A stretch of DNA of 64,000 bases, taken from assembly GCA_019636625.1 (NCBI GenBank), contig JAHBXE010000004.1, positions 62,001-126,000 on the forward strand, read 5' to 3'. A program made the translations under genes and the position numbers. Below are positions 48,593-55,739 of the stretch, one piece after another (the stretch's first letter is position 1; the number at the start of each line of letters is the position of its first letter). Source of the stretch: Phycisphaeraceae bacterium (GTDB taxonomy: Bacteria > Planctomycetota > Phycisphaerae > Phycisphaerales > UBA1924). A model generated the notes under the pieces. The model worked only from the letters and a program-made list of their open reading frames with translations, made no database searches and was not told the DNA's origin.

Positions 48593-49978
48593 TCAGGGGC
48601 ACCCAACTGCAAACCGGTTCAGAAAGCAAGCAAAGTCCGCCGCGGTCAAGACCGGGTGGCCCGTCGATCCATCGCAGTTGGCGTACGAGTCCCCGCGCGC
48701 GTACGAGTTCAGGAAGCACTGGAAGTCGTTCGCCGTAAGTACAGGCGCAGCGCTGCTGGCGTCGCAGTTGGCGTAGCAGGGGCAACCGATCCACCGGGCC
48801 AGCGAGGTGACGCTCTGCCCGGGTGCCGCGAAGTAGCCACCGATGTACAGGACCGGCCGGCCGTTCTCGACCGTCGGGTACAGCGCATTCACTTCCTGGC
48901 CTGTCAGGCCGGGAACCAGGTTCGACCACGTCTGCCCGTCCCAGCGGGTCAGGGGCACCTGCCCGAGCCGGTGGTAGCCGCCGGCGTAGATCGCGGGTCC
49001 CGTCCCATCGTTGAAGGAGGCCAGCTTCTCCGGCCTGTAATTCCCGTGCCACCAGTTGTCATGGCCGACCGCGGTCCAAGAAGCGCCGTCCCACTTCGCG
49101 AACCCGGAGGCCGGCATCTGGCCGATCCCCACGAACGTACCCGCGGCGTACAGCGCCGGACCCTTCCCATCATCATGCACCACCATCGCGCTGACGATGG
49201 GCATCAGCGGGTTGTTCCCGCCTCCCACGATGGGCTCTCCGACCGTCTTCCAGTTTGCCCCGTCCCACCTCGCGATGCCGGGGCTCGTGATCTGTCCCGC
49301 CTTGCCGAAGATGCCGCACACGTACACATCGCCTTGAAACTCCACCATGTCCAGAACCTGGTTCCACGACCAGTGCGTGGGTGGCAGTTCGGGGTGGGTG
49401 CCAAGACCGCCGTTCAGGCTTGACCAGGCCTGTCCGTTCCACCGTGCCACGTGGTTGGCCTGAACCCCTCCGGCGAGGGTGAACTCGCCCGCGATGTACA
49501 ACTCCCCCTTGTGCACCAGCATCCGCCGCGCCCGTGGTCCGCAGTCCGCGCAGTTCTGCAGGCGAAGCCCCGCCCCCATCGGGCCCCAGGCCGTCCCATT
49601 CCAGCGCGCCACGCTCCAAGTGGAAATCCCGTCGGCACGGAGGAAGGCCCCGCCGATGTGCAGGGCGTTCTGGAAGGTCGCAAAGGAGTACACCATCGGG
49701 TAGCACAAGGCGCCCAAACCCCAACCGATGCTGACCCCACCCCCGATCGCGCTCCACTGGTTCCCATCCCAGCGGGCGACGGCCCCGATGGGTCCCACCT
49801 GGCACACATCCGACAAGCCGCCGATGTACAGAACGTCCGCCCCGGCCTCCGTGGTCTTGAACAGCCCGTACACCGAGAGCGCGGGCACGCCATGAACCAT
49901 CTCGGCCCGGGGCTCGCATGGTTGAGCGTGCACGGAGCCAGCCAGCGCGAGCAGAGCGGCAAGGGAGCGGCAGCGCAT
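48593..49978 (-). CDS. Exported Kelch-like propeller protein with two GC-type dockerin repeats
   Basis: A 461-residue secreted protein. GGAGG sits 7 bp before the ATG at 49978, and a signal peptide (MRCRSLAALLALAGSVHAQ) follows. The body has about seven repeats with VARWDG.(Q/A)W and VLYIGG or LYAAGTF-type blocks, spaced by about 50-60 residues, as in a beta propeller. The end holds two dockerin-like modules (CYANCDASSAAPVLTANDFQCFLN and the copy ending FLNRFAVGCP). The role is unknown; it is probably surface-exposed. It follows pilT on the same strand. Confidence 0.85.
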   Translation of the reverse strand: MRCRSLAALLALAGSVHAQPCEPRAEMVHGVPALSVYGLFKTTEAGADVLYIGGLSDVCQVGPIGAVARWDGNQWSAIGGGVSIGWGLGALCYPMVYSFATFQNALHIGGAFLRADGISTWSVARWNGTAWGPMGAGLRLQNCADCGPRARRMLVHKGELYIAGEFTLAGGVQANHVARWNGQAWSSLNGGLGTHPELPPTHWSWNQVLDMVEFQGDVYVCGIFGKAGQITSPGIARWDGANWKTVGEPIVGGGNNPLMPIVSAMVVHDDGKGPALYAAGTFVGIGQMPASGFAKWDGASWTAVGHDNWWHGNYRPEKLASFNDGTGPAIYAGGYHRLGQVPLTRWDGQTWSNLVPGLTGQEVNALYPTVENGRPVLYIGGYFAAPGQSVTSLARWIGCPCYANCDASSAAPVLTANDFQCFLNSYARGDSYANCDGSTGHPVLTAADFACFLNRFAVGCP

Positions 49979-50048
49979 GAGGATTCCTCCACAAACCTCT
50001 CTGTGGCGATTCAGATTACCCGGAACACACCGAGGTGCCAACACAAAA

Positions 50049-50075
50049 ACGCCCGGCGGGTTTGCCGCCGGGCGT
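50049..50075 (-). terminator. Intrinsic terminator of the sigma-factor gene
   Basis: A perfect inverted repeat (ACGCCCGGCGG and CCGCCGGGCGT, loop GTTTG) begins 26 bp after the sigma-factor stop codon at 50102. On the minus strand the second arm runs into TTTTTGTG, giving a U-rich tail. It also insulates the downstream dockerin-protein gene. Confidence 0.88.
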
Positions 50076-50101
50076 CAAAGTTGCAAATCCTGCGGGAGCG
50101 C

Positions 50102-51244
50102 TCAGTTCACGGCCAGCGGTTCTGACCCGGGCTCCGCCGGGATGGCGCCGCCCGGGACGCCGGGCATTCCTTCGGCCGGCGGGACTTCCACCAGCGGACG
50201 GGTTCCCAGGAAGTTGGCCTCGAGCTGGATGCGGATCTTCTCCATCGCCTTGTTCTGGATCTGGCGGACGCGTTCCTTGGTGACGCCGATGATCTGGCCA
50301 ACCTGCTCCAGGGTCATCGGCTTCTCACCCTCGGCCGCCTCGAGCCCGAAGCGGTGCTCGATCACCGTGCGCTCGACATCCGTCAGATCGGCCCGGTTGT
50401 CCAGGACGATCCGCTTGACCTCATCCGCCGCGTCCCGCTCGAACGTCGACCGCTTGGTCTCGAGGAAGTTGCTCCGCTCGAGCTTGGGATCGAAGTCCGT
50501 CGGGAACCGCTGGCGGTACTTGCTCAGCTTCATGCCCTGGCGGCTGAAGGCCTTGAGGATCGCGCGGCAGGCGTACGTGCTGAACTTGTACCCGCGACCG
50601 GCGTCGAACTTGTCGACCGCGCGGAGCAGGGCCATGTTGCCCTCGCTGACCAGATCGGCGAAGTCCACCTCGCTCATGCGGGTGCGCTTGGCCATGGCCA
50701 GAACCAGCGCCAAGTTCGTCTCCGCGATCTGCTCACGGATCCGATCGGCGATGCGGTACCACTTCAGGATCTCTTCCGCCTGCTCCGCCGTTGGCTGCTT
50801 GCTCGGCGTGTCCCACGCCTCGGTCTGGATCTTGTAGATCCGGTACCGCGCGTAGTTGAACTGGTGGAACAGGACCTTTTCTTCCGCGCCGGTCAGGATC
50901 ACCTGCTGCGCGCTCTTGACCGTGCGGCCCTTCGAGCTGGACAGGTCGTCCATCACCGGGTGGTACCACGAGGTGTCCGGCTTCTGGATCTCCGGGGCCT
51001 CGTCGTAGATCTTCTTCTCGGCGCCCTTCTCGTAGAAGGCCGGGCTGTCGATGAAGTCCTGCTCGCAGGACATGATCTGGTTGAGGAGCTTCTCATCCTC
51101 AACCGAAAGCTTCCGGCGCGAGGTCTTCACCTCCGCCGCGCCCGCCTTGCCCGTCTTGACCACCGGGGACGCACTGACCCCGACCCGGTGGCGACGGCGC
51201 ACCTGGTCAAGCGGGCTCGGGGTTGTGCGGTGCACTCGGCTCAT
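50102..51244 (-). CDS. RpoD-like sigma-70-family RNA polymerase sigma factor
   Basis: A 380-residue sigma factor starting at the ATG at 51244, with an AAGGAAGG ribosome binding site. Region 2 is seen in ETNLALVLAMAKRTRMSEVDFADLVSEGNMALLRAVDKFDAGRGYKFSTYACRAILKAF, and region 4.2 in MTLEQVGQIIGVTKERVRQIQNKAMEKIR. The promoter-melting segment differs from the housekeeping factor (RAILKAFSRQG instead of the usual WWIRQ type), and the N-terminal part (about 1-130) is not region 1.1. It is therefore probably an alternative, RpoD-like factor of planctomycetes. A strong terminator follows. Confidence 0.9.
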   Translation of the reverse strand: MSRVHRTTPSPLDQVRRRHRVGVSASPVVKTGKAGAAEVKTSRRKLSVEDEKLLNQIMSCEQDFIDSPAFYEKGAEKKIYDEAPEIQKPDTSWYHPVMDDLSSSKGRTVKSAQQVILTGAEEKVLFHQFNYARYRIYKIQTEAWDTPSKQPTAEQAEEILKWYRIADRIREQIAETNLALVLAMAKRTRMSEVDFADLVSEGNMALLRAVDKFDAGRGYKFSTYACRAILKAFSRQGMKLSKYRQRFPTDFDPKLERSNFLETKRSTFERDAADEVKRIVLDNRADLTDVERTVIEHRFGLEAAEGEKPMTLEQVGQIIGVTKERVRQIQNKAMEKIRIQLEANFLGTRPLVEVPPAEGMPGVPGGAIPAEPGSEPLAVN

Positions 51245-51672
51245 GTTCCTTCCTTTGCTGCCCGGCCGCGGCGCGCTCGCGCTTCGTAGCCTACCGCAGC
51301 GGTTTCTTTCCACCCACGTCCGCCCGCCTCGTGGCGAAGCGGGCGCATCTTCAAGTAGTACGCGAAACGACCCAGTTTGTTTCGCTCTCTTAGAGCGATT
51401 CTAACCAAAATCCGGACACCACCTGACCTGGCGGTGTCCATCCCGCACCAGTCACCGATTGACCACCCCGGACGCCCGGGGTAGGCTCCACACCCGAGTC
51501 CATTGCTGGTTCTCGGGCCCGGTTCGGCGCTTCCAGCGGCCGTTACGGATAGACAGCATACTCGGTTTTCTGCGTCCTGCAAGTTGAAAGTCGCGAAGTA
51601 GGGTGTATTCCGTTTGGTTATTGGACGGGAATCGCGCAATGTCCGACACCCGAATCACTTGAGGAGACTCCC
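51245..51672. other. Divergent control region between the sigma-factor gene and sod
   Basis: This 428-bp gap holds no gene. It contains two small hairpins: TCGCTCT/AGAGCGA (51382-51398) and GGACACC/GGTGTCC (51414-51439). The candidate -35 TTGAAA at 51584-51589 lacks a good -10 for sod, so I do not annotate a promoter. The second hairpin could be an operator or part of the leader of the sigma-factor gene. Confidence 0.45.
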
Positions 51673-52305
51673 ATGCCCATGACCCTCCCTCCGCTCCCCT
51701 ACGCCTCTGATGCACTCGAGCCGTTCATCGATAGCCAAACGATGCAGATCCACCACGGCAAGCATCATCAGGCGTACGTGACCAACGCCAACAAGGCCCT
51801 GGAAGGCACGAAGTGGGCCGATGTGCCCGCCGAGGACCTGATCCGCCGGCTGGCGGAACTACCGGAAGACAAGAGGACCGCCGTCCGCAACAACGCGGGC
51901 GGGCACGTGAACCACTCGATGTTCTGGCAGATCATGGCCCCGGCGGGCAAGGGCGGCGGTGGTGAACCCTCCGGCGCTCTGGCCGATGCGATCCGCAAGT
52001 CCTGGGGCGAGTTCTCTCACTTCAAGGAGGAGTTCCAGAAGGCCGGCATGGGCCGGTTCGGATCCGGCTGGGCTTGGCTCTGCGTCGCGCCGGACAACTC
52101 CGTCCAGATCTGCTCCACCGCCAACCAGGACAACCCGACCATGGGCAAGGACATCGCGGGCGGCTGCGGCGGAAGGCCCATCCTCGGCGTTGATGTCTGG
52201 GAACACGCCTACTACCTGAAGTACAAGAACCTCCGGGCGGACTATCTCGCGGCGTGGTGGAACGTCGTGAACTGGGGCAAGGTGGCGGAACTCTACAAAG
52301 GCTGA
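51673..52305 (+). CDS. Superoxide dismutase (Fe/Mn type)
   Basis: A 210-residue enzyme that converts superoxide to oxygen and hydrogen peroxide. Metal ligands are His27 ([14 protein letters not shown]), His81 ([10 protein letters not shown]), Asp174 and His178 ([13 protein letters not shown]). GAGGAG precedes the ATG by 6 bp; a second ATG at 51679 is possible. The metal (Fe or Mn) cannot be chosen with certainty. A short N-terminus and no signal peptide make it cytoplasmic. Its stop codon is followed by a 26-C tract. Confidence 0.95.
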   Translation: MPMTLPPLPYASDALEPFIDSQTMQIHHGKHHQAYVTNANKALEGTKWADVPAEDLIRRLAELPEDKRTAVRNNAGGHVNHSMFWQIMAPAGKGGGGEPSGALADAIRKSWGEFSHFKEEFQKAGMGRFGSGWAWLCVAPDNSVQICSTANQDNPTMGKDIAGGCGGRPILGVDVWEHAYYLKYKNLRADYLAAWWNVVNWGKVAELYKG

Positions 52306-52308
52306 CCG

Positions 52309-52334
52309 CCCCCCCCCCCCCCCCCCCCCCCCCC
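52309..52334. repeat. Homopolymer of 26 cytosines just after sod
   Basis: An uninterrupted C26 run begins 4 bp after the sod stop codon. Runs this long are very unstable in replication and hard to sequence, so the exact length may be an assembly artefact. It lies 62 bp upstream of the next candidate start. Confidence 0.9.
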
Positions 52335-52395
52335 GCCTCGGCGCCTGGCCACAGCGCCGCAGGTGGCCGCGAGTCCACGTTGGAGATGTGGCGGA

Positions 52396-52701
52396 ATGTT
52401 GAAAGAGGCCATGTCGCTCGCGCCCTCCAAACCCGCGAACTCCCGCAAGACCCGCATCCTGCTGTTGCTGTTCATCATCAGCCCTCTGGCGGTGCTGACG
52501 CTGCTGTGCGTCATGATCGCGGAGTCGATCGAGAAAGGGGCCGTGATGCACGCCCCGCCGGTCGGTGCCGGCGCGGGCCGCACGGGCATGAGCAACGAGT
52601 TCATGGGGATTGGCAAGGAGCGCCACCCAAAGCCGCCCACGCCCATGGCCCCTGCCGAGACCCATCCGTCGAACTCGCCCGCGACCGAACCTCCCCGCTG
52701 A
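52396..52701 (+). CDS. Putative small single-pass membrane protein (101 aa)
   Basis: A 101-residue frame starting MLKEAMSLAPSKPANSRKTR. One transmembrane helix (about 21-45, ILLLLFIISPLAVLTLLCVMIAE) is followed by a Pro/His/Ala-rich tail (for example ERHPKPPTPMAPAETHPS). The second ATG at 52411 (MSLAPSK) is an alternative with AGAGG nearby. Its 3' end overlaps the next gene by 92 bp in another frame. No family is recognised. It lies downstream of the C26 tract. Confidence 0.5.
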   Translation: MLKEAMSLAPSKPANSRKTRILLLLFIISPLAVLTLLCVMIAESIEKGAVMHAPPVGAGAGRTGMSNEFMGIGKERHPKPPTPMAPAETHPSNSPATEPPR

Positions 52702-53215
52702 CTCCTGGGAGCCGTTTCTGCGAATCCCCATCGCCAAGGTCTACCGGGCGTTCCCGGAGTTGGACGCCTTCACCGATGAAGAGTGCGAGCGGTACGTGGC
52801 GCGTGCCCGGTCCCGAAGTTGGGGATCCTCGCTGACCATGTCGCTTGTCGCGGTCTTCGCGGGCCTCGCGACCATCATCGGACTTGTGGGCTTGTTCGGC
52901 TTTGTCGTCCTCCCGATCGGCCGGGCCCTCGGCGTGAAGATCGGAGAGGAGTGGGAACTTGGCTTTATCGGCCTCGGACTCATCGTTGTGGTCGCGTCGG
53001 GGTTCACCGTCGGGTTCCTGATTCGCGATGCCTGGCTCCGGCGCGCGATCAAGGGCTGCATCGACGCCGCGCGCTGCGGCATGTGCGACTACTCCCTCCT
53101 CGGTCTCCCCATCCTCGCCGGAGTCGTAACCTGCCCGGAATGCGGGCACACGCTCGACCTCGTCCGCGCGGGGCTTTCGTCGGAAGATGTGCTCGGCAAG
53201 GATGTTCGGCCCTAA
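52610..53215 (+). CDS. Membrane protein with C-terminal zinc ribbon
   Basis: The clear part runs from about IPIAKVYRAFPELDAFTDEECERYV: a soluble helical start, two membrane helices (SLTMSLVAVFAGLATIIGLVGLFGFVV and LGFIGLGLIVVVASGFTVGFLI), then CGMCDYSLLGL...VTCPECGHTLDLV, a CxxC...CxxC ribbon like that at 40234-40749. The frame opens at a TTG (52610) within the upstream small gene; its first 30 residues are Pro/Arg-rich and doubtful, so the true start may be internal and non-ATG. The function is unknown. Confidence 0.66.
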   Translation: MARSATQSRPRPWPLPRPIRRTRPRPNLPADSWEPFLRIPIAKVYRAFPELDAFTDEECERYVARARSRSWGSSLTMSLVAVFAGLATIIGLVGLFGFVVLPIGRALGVKIGEEWELGFIGLGLIVVVASGFTVGFLIRDAWLRRAIKGCIDAARCGMCDYSLLGLPILAGVVTCPECGHTLDLVRAGLSSEDVLGKDVRP

Positions 53216-53218
53216 AGA

Positions 53219-54343
53219 TCAATGCCCGAAGAGGTTCTTCTCGCCGAACATGCCCTGGCTCTCGAAGTAGGACAGGGCCTCATCCACGGTCTTGAAGATC
53301 TTGGTCGCCGTCTCGGTGATGAAGGGGCTCGGGTGCTTCTTGGGCTTCCAGACGACGTAGACCTCTTTCGTGTGCTCGAAGGCGTGGTGCAGTTCGCGTT
53401 CGACGCCGGAGGAGAGGCCGGGAACGCCGCCCGGCAGTTCGGGGATCAGGCTCACGATCATGTCGGACTGGTCCACGAGCTTGAAGTCACGCATGTAGAT
53501 CTGGCCGTCGATGTCCCCCGCGATGTCCAGCACCTCGCGGACGCGGACCCGGATCGGCTCCCCCACCGCCTTCGAACCCGCGAAACTGTGCGGGGCGACC
53601 TCGAGGAACTCCTGGCCATCGCGGGCCGCGGCGATCGCCCGTTCCAGCAGCAGTTTCTCGTCCACATCGCCGGGATCGAACGTGATGAAGTGCTCGGCGA
53701 GCTTGGCCCGGAAGTGGTCGATCTCGGCCAGGACGTCGGGCATGTCCACGACGTGGCTCATGGGGAAGCTGGGGTACACCTTCTTCATCGTCGGGCGGCA
53801 GACGAGGCGGAACATGGTGCGGCGGGTGTCGGCGTGCCGGCCGCGCGAGAGGATGTAGAACTTCGATCCGGGGATGGCCTGGCTGAGCAGTTCGGTGGCG
53901 AGGATCTCCTCCTCGCGCCAGACCATGCAGTCCTTGAGCGTCGCGTCGATGACGTGGTCGCGGTGGAGGCGGTGGTGGACGGTCTCGATGTTGTCCACGA
54001 GGCAGACGCACAGGTCGGGCTGGAGGAGGCGGATCTGGTCGAAGTCGAACGCAGAAAAGAGGCCGTGGCGCCAGCGGAAGGTCGCGTGGGTGTTGACGAT
54101 CAGGTTCTTCTGTCCGCGTGATTCGGCGATGATGTCCTTGATCGCGGCCCGACGGAGCGAGTTCAACCGGGAGAGGGGCAGGTCGAGGATCTTGCCGGGG
54201 CGGACGTCGGGGGCCTCGCGGTACATGAGGTCGCCGACGTGGTAGACGGGCAGCGACTCGCCCTGCTGGCCGGCGAAGTCCGCGACGGCCTGGAGGTACG
54301 GCTTCTTGTCCATCCCGACCTGGCCTGTGACGATCGCTCGCAT
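53219..54343 (-). CDS. P-loop-like protein fused to a nucleoside deoxyribosyltransferase-like domain
   Basis: A 374-residue protein. Residues 1-210 resemble adenylate-kinase-type P-loop proteins: MRAIVTGQVGMDKKPYLQAV starts like a Walker A but reads G-Q-V-G-M-D-K-K, so the last Gly is Asp and Ser/Thr is Lys. NLIVNTHATFRWRHG and CVCLVDNIETVHHRL follow the same fold. Residues about 285-360 (DQSDMIVSLIPELPGGVPGLSSGVERELHHAFEHTKEVYVVWKPK) look like the nucleoside 2-deoxyribosyltransferase family. ATG start; no clear partner gene. The reaction is unknown; nucleotide binding is plausible. Confidence 0.75.
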   Translation of the reverse strand: MRAIVTGQVGMDKKPYLQAVADFAGQQGESLPVYHVGDLMYREAPDVRPGKILDLPLSRLNSLRRAAIKDIIAESRGQKNLIVNTHATFRWRHGLFSAFDFDQIRLLQPDLCVCLVDNIETVHHRLHRDHVIDATLKDCMVWREEEILATELLSQAIPGSKFYILSRGRHADTRRTMFRLVCRPTMKKVYPSFPMSHVVDMPDVLAEIDHFRAKLAEHFITFDPGDVDEKLLLERAIAAARDGQEFLEVAPHSFAGSKAVGEPIRVRVREVLDIAGDIDGQIYMRDFKLVDQSDMIVSLIPELPGGVPGLSSGVERELHHAFEHTKEVYVVWKPKKHPSPFITETATKIFKTVDEALSYFESQGMFGEKNLFGH

Positions 54344-54436
54344 GGGGGATCTCCGGGGGCGAGTATATGAGTGGTGGTGAGCCGTTCGCGCTCCGAACCC
54401 CGTAGTATCTGGTCAAACAGTCATCAGGAGCTTGCC

Positions 54437-55225
54437 ATGAGAATCGCTGTTGCGCTCGTTCTGCTTGCCGCGTTCGCGATGTGCGCCCCCGCCGTTCGTG
54501 GGGAGGTCAAGGTGGAAGCGGTGGAGTACAAGGATGGGGAGACGGCGCTGCGCGGCTACCTGGCCTACGACGATGCCATCACGGGCAAGCGGCCCGGGAT
54601 CATGGTGATCCACGAGTGGTGGGGCTGCAACGACTACGTGATCGGGCGGGCCAAGCAACTGGCGGAGATGGGCTACGTCGCGTTCGCGTGCGACATGTAC
54701 GGCGCGGGGGTGACGACCAAGGATGCGGGCGAGGCGGGGAAGCTGGCGGGGCAGATCCGGAGTGACAAGGCGAAGTGGCGCCAGCGTGCCGCGGCGGGGT
54801 TGAAGGTGCTTTCCAACCATGCGCGGGTCGATGCATCGAAACTGGGGGCGATCGGATACTGCTTTGGTGGGACCACAGCGCTGCAGATGGCGTGCGCGGG
54901 GATGGACCTGAAGGTGGTGGTGAGCTTCCACGGGAGCCTCTTCACGCCGACGGCGGAGGAGGCCAAGGCGGTGAAGGGGAAGGTGCTGGTGTGCAACGGC
55001 GCGGCGGATGCGTTCATTCAGCCCGCGGACCGGGAGGGGTTCATCAAGGCGTTTGAGGCGGCGAAGGTGGATTATGTGTTTGTGGATTACGCGGGCGCGG
55101 TGCACACGTTCACGAACCCGGAGGCGGGGAAGGCGGGGATTCCGGGTGTGGCGTACGACGAGAAGGCGGACAAGCGGTCGTGGGCGCACATGAAGCTGGC
55201 GTTTGAGGAGGCGTTTGGAAGGTGA
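54437..55225 (+). CDS. Exported dienelactone hydrolase-family protein
   Basis: A 262-residue alpha/beta hydrolase. AGGAG at 54426-54430 is 6 bp before the ATG at 54437. A signal peptide (MRIAVALVLLAAFAMCAPAVRG) is followed by the fold start IMVIHEWWGCNDYVIGRAKQLAEMGYVAFACDMYG. The catalytic triad is visible: Cys142 in GAIGYCFGG (nucleophile of the dienelactone hydrolase type), Asp191 (NGAADAFI) and His223 (GAVHTF). The family cleaves dienelactones and other esters; the substrate is unknown. It is probably periplasmic and divergent from the P-loop-like gene. Confidence 0.88.
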   Translation: MRIAVALVLLAAFAMCAPAVRGEVKVEAVEYKDGETALRGYLAYDDAITGKRPGIMVIHEWWGCNDYVIGRAKQLAEMGYVAFACDMYGAGVTTKDAGEAGKLAGQIRSDKAKWRQRAAAGLKVLSNHARVDASKLGAIGYCFGGTTALQMACAGMDLKVVVSFHGSLFTPTAEEAKAVKGKVLVCNGAADAFIQPADREGFIKAFEAAKVDYVFVDYAGAVHTFTNPEAGKAGIPGVAYDEKADKRSWAHMKLAFEEAFGR

Positions 55226-55739
55226 GAGGAGTTGCTGGAGACGGTCAAGATGCTCACGATGTTGTGAGAGGGGGTTTGAGCATCTTGAGGGGGTGGGGAA
55301 CGGGGTTTTTGGCGGCGCCAGGTGGGTTTTTGGGTCAAGATGCTCATTGGGCGGGGGTCAAGGTGCTCAAGGGGTTGAGCATCTTGGGTTGGGGGTGGGG
55401 GGGAACGGTGGGAAGGGAGGAGAAGACGGGAAGCAGGCCCGGTACGGAGAGACCAGGGTGGACCCGAGGACCACCGAGATCGCAAGGCCGATCTCGGTGG
55501 CACGACTGTGGGTGGGCTTGATGCCACTTGCCCACGAGGTTTCGGCTTTTCGGGGCCACCGGCCGACGCTGGCGGCGTGAACCCGCACGCGCGGGTACAC
55601 TTGCCCCGTTGACCCCGCGGTAGCCGACTGGTCGCTGTTGTTCCCGAGTGTCGGGAGCGCACCTGCCAGTGACGCCGCGAGGCGACGCCATGCCGATGTC
55701 GGGGCCGCAAACCTGCCCTGCACGGTAAGGAGTGATATT
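55226..55739. repeat. Repeat-rich intergenic region upstream of the GHKL ATPase gene
   Basis: This 514-bp gap has no gene. Five copies of CAAGATGCTCA or its inverse occur: direct at 55246-55256, 55336-55346 and 55359-55369 (one mismatch), inverted at 55277-55287 and 55376-55386. A 30-bp hairpin follows at 55471-55500 and then a block (55510-55531) that resembles one downstream of the GHKL gene. The arrangement is unlike CRISPR, since spacings and orientation vary. Confidence 0.7.
55471..55500. repeat. Left 30-bp hairpin flanking the GHKL ATPase gene
   Basis: Arms CCACCGAGATC and GATCTCGGTGG (perfect 11 bp) with loop GCAAGGCC. It is a near copy, in the same total length, of the hairpin at 57597-57626 on the other side of the gene. 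Confidence 0.85.

Noticed and set aside
51584-51612. Promoter for superoxide dismutase (TTGAAA -35).
   Set aside because: No -10 with more than three consensus bases lies at the right spacing.
52396-53215. A frameshift joining the small membrane protein and the zinc-ribbon protein into one gene.
   Set aside because: Each frame has its own membrane helices, and joining them would place the Pro-rich tail in the middle. The C26 tract lies upstream of both, so a length error there would not join them. It remains possible but unsupported.
55246-55386. Possible CRISPR array.
   Set aside because: The repeat is only 11 bp, orientation alternates, spacings vary from about 10 to 50 bp, and no cas gene is present.
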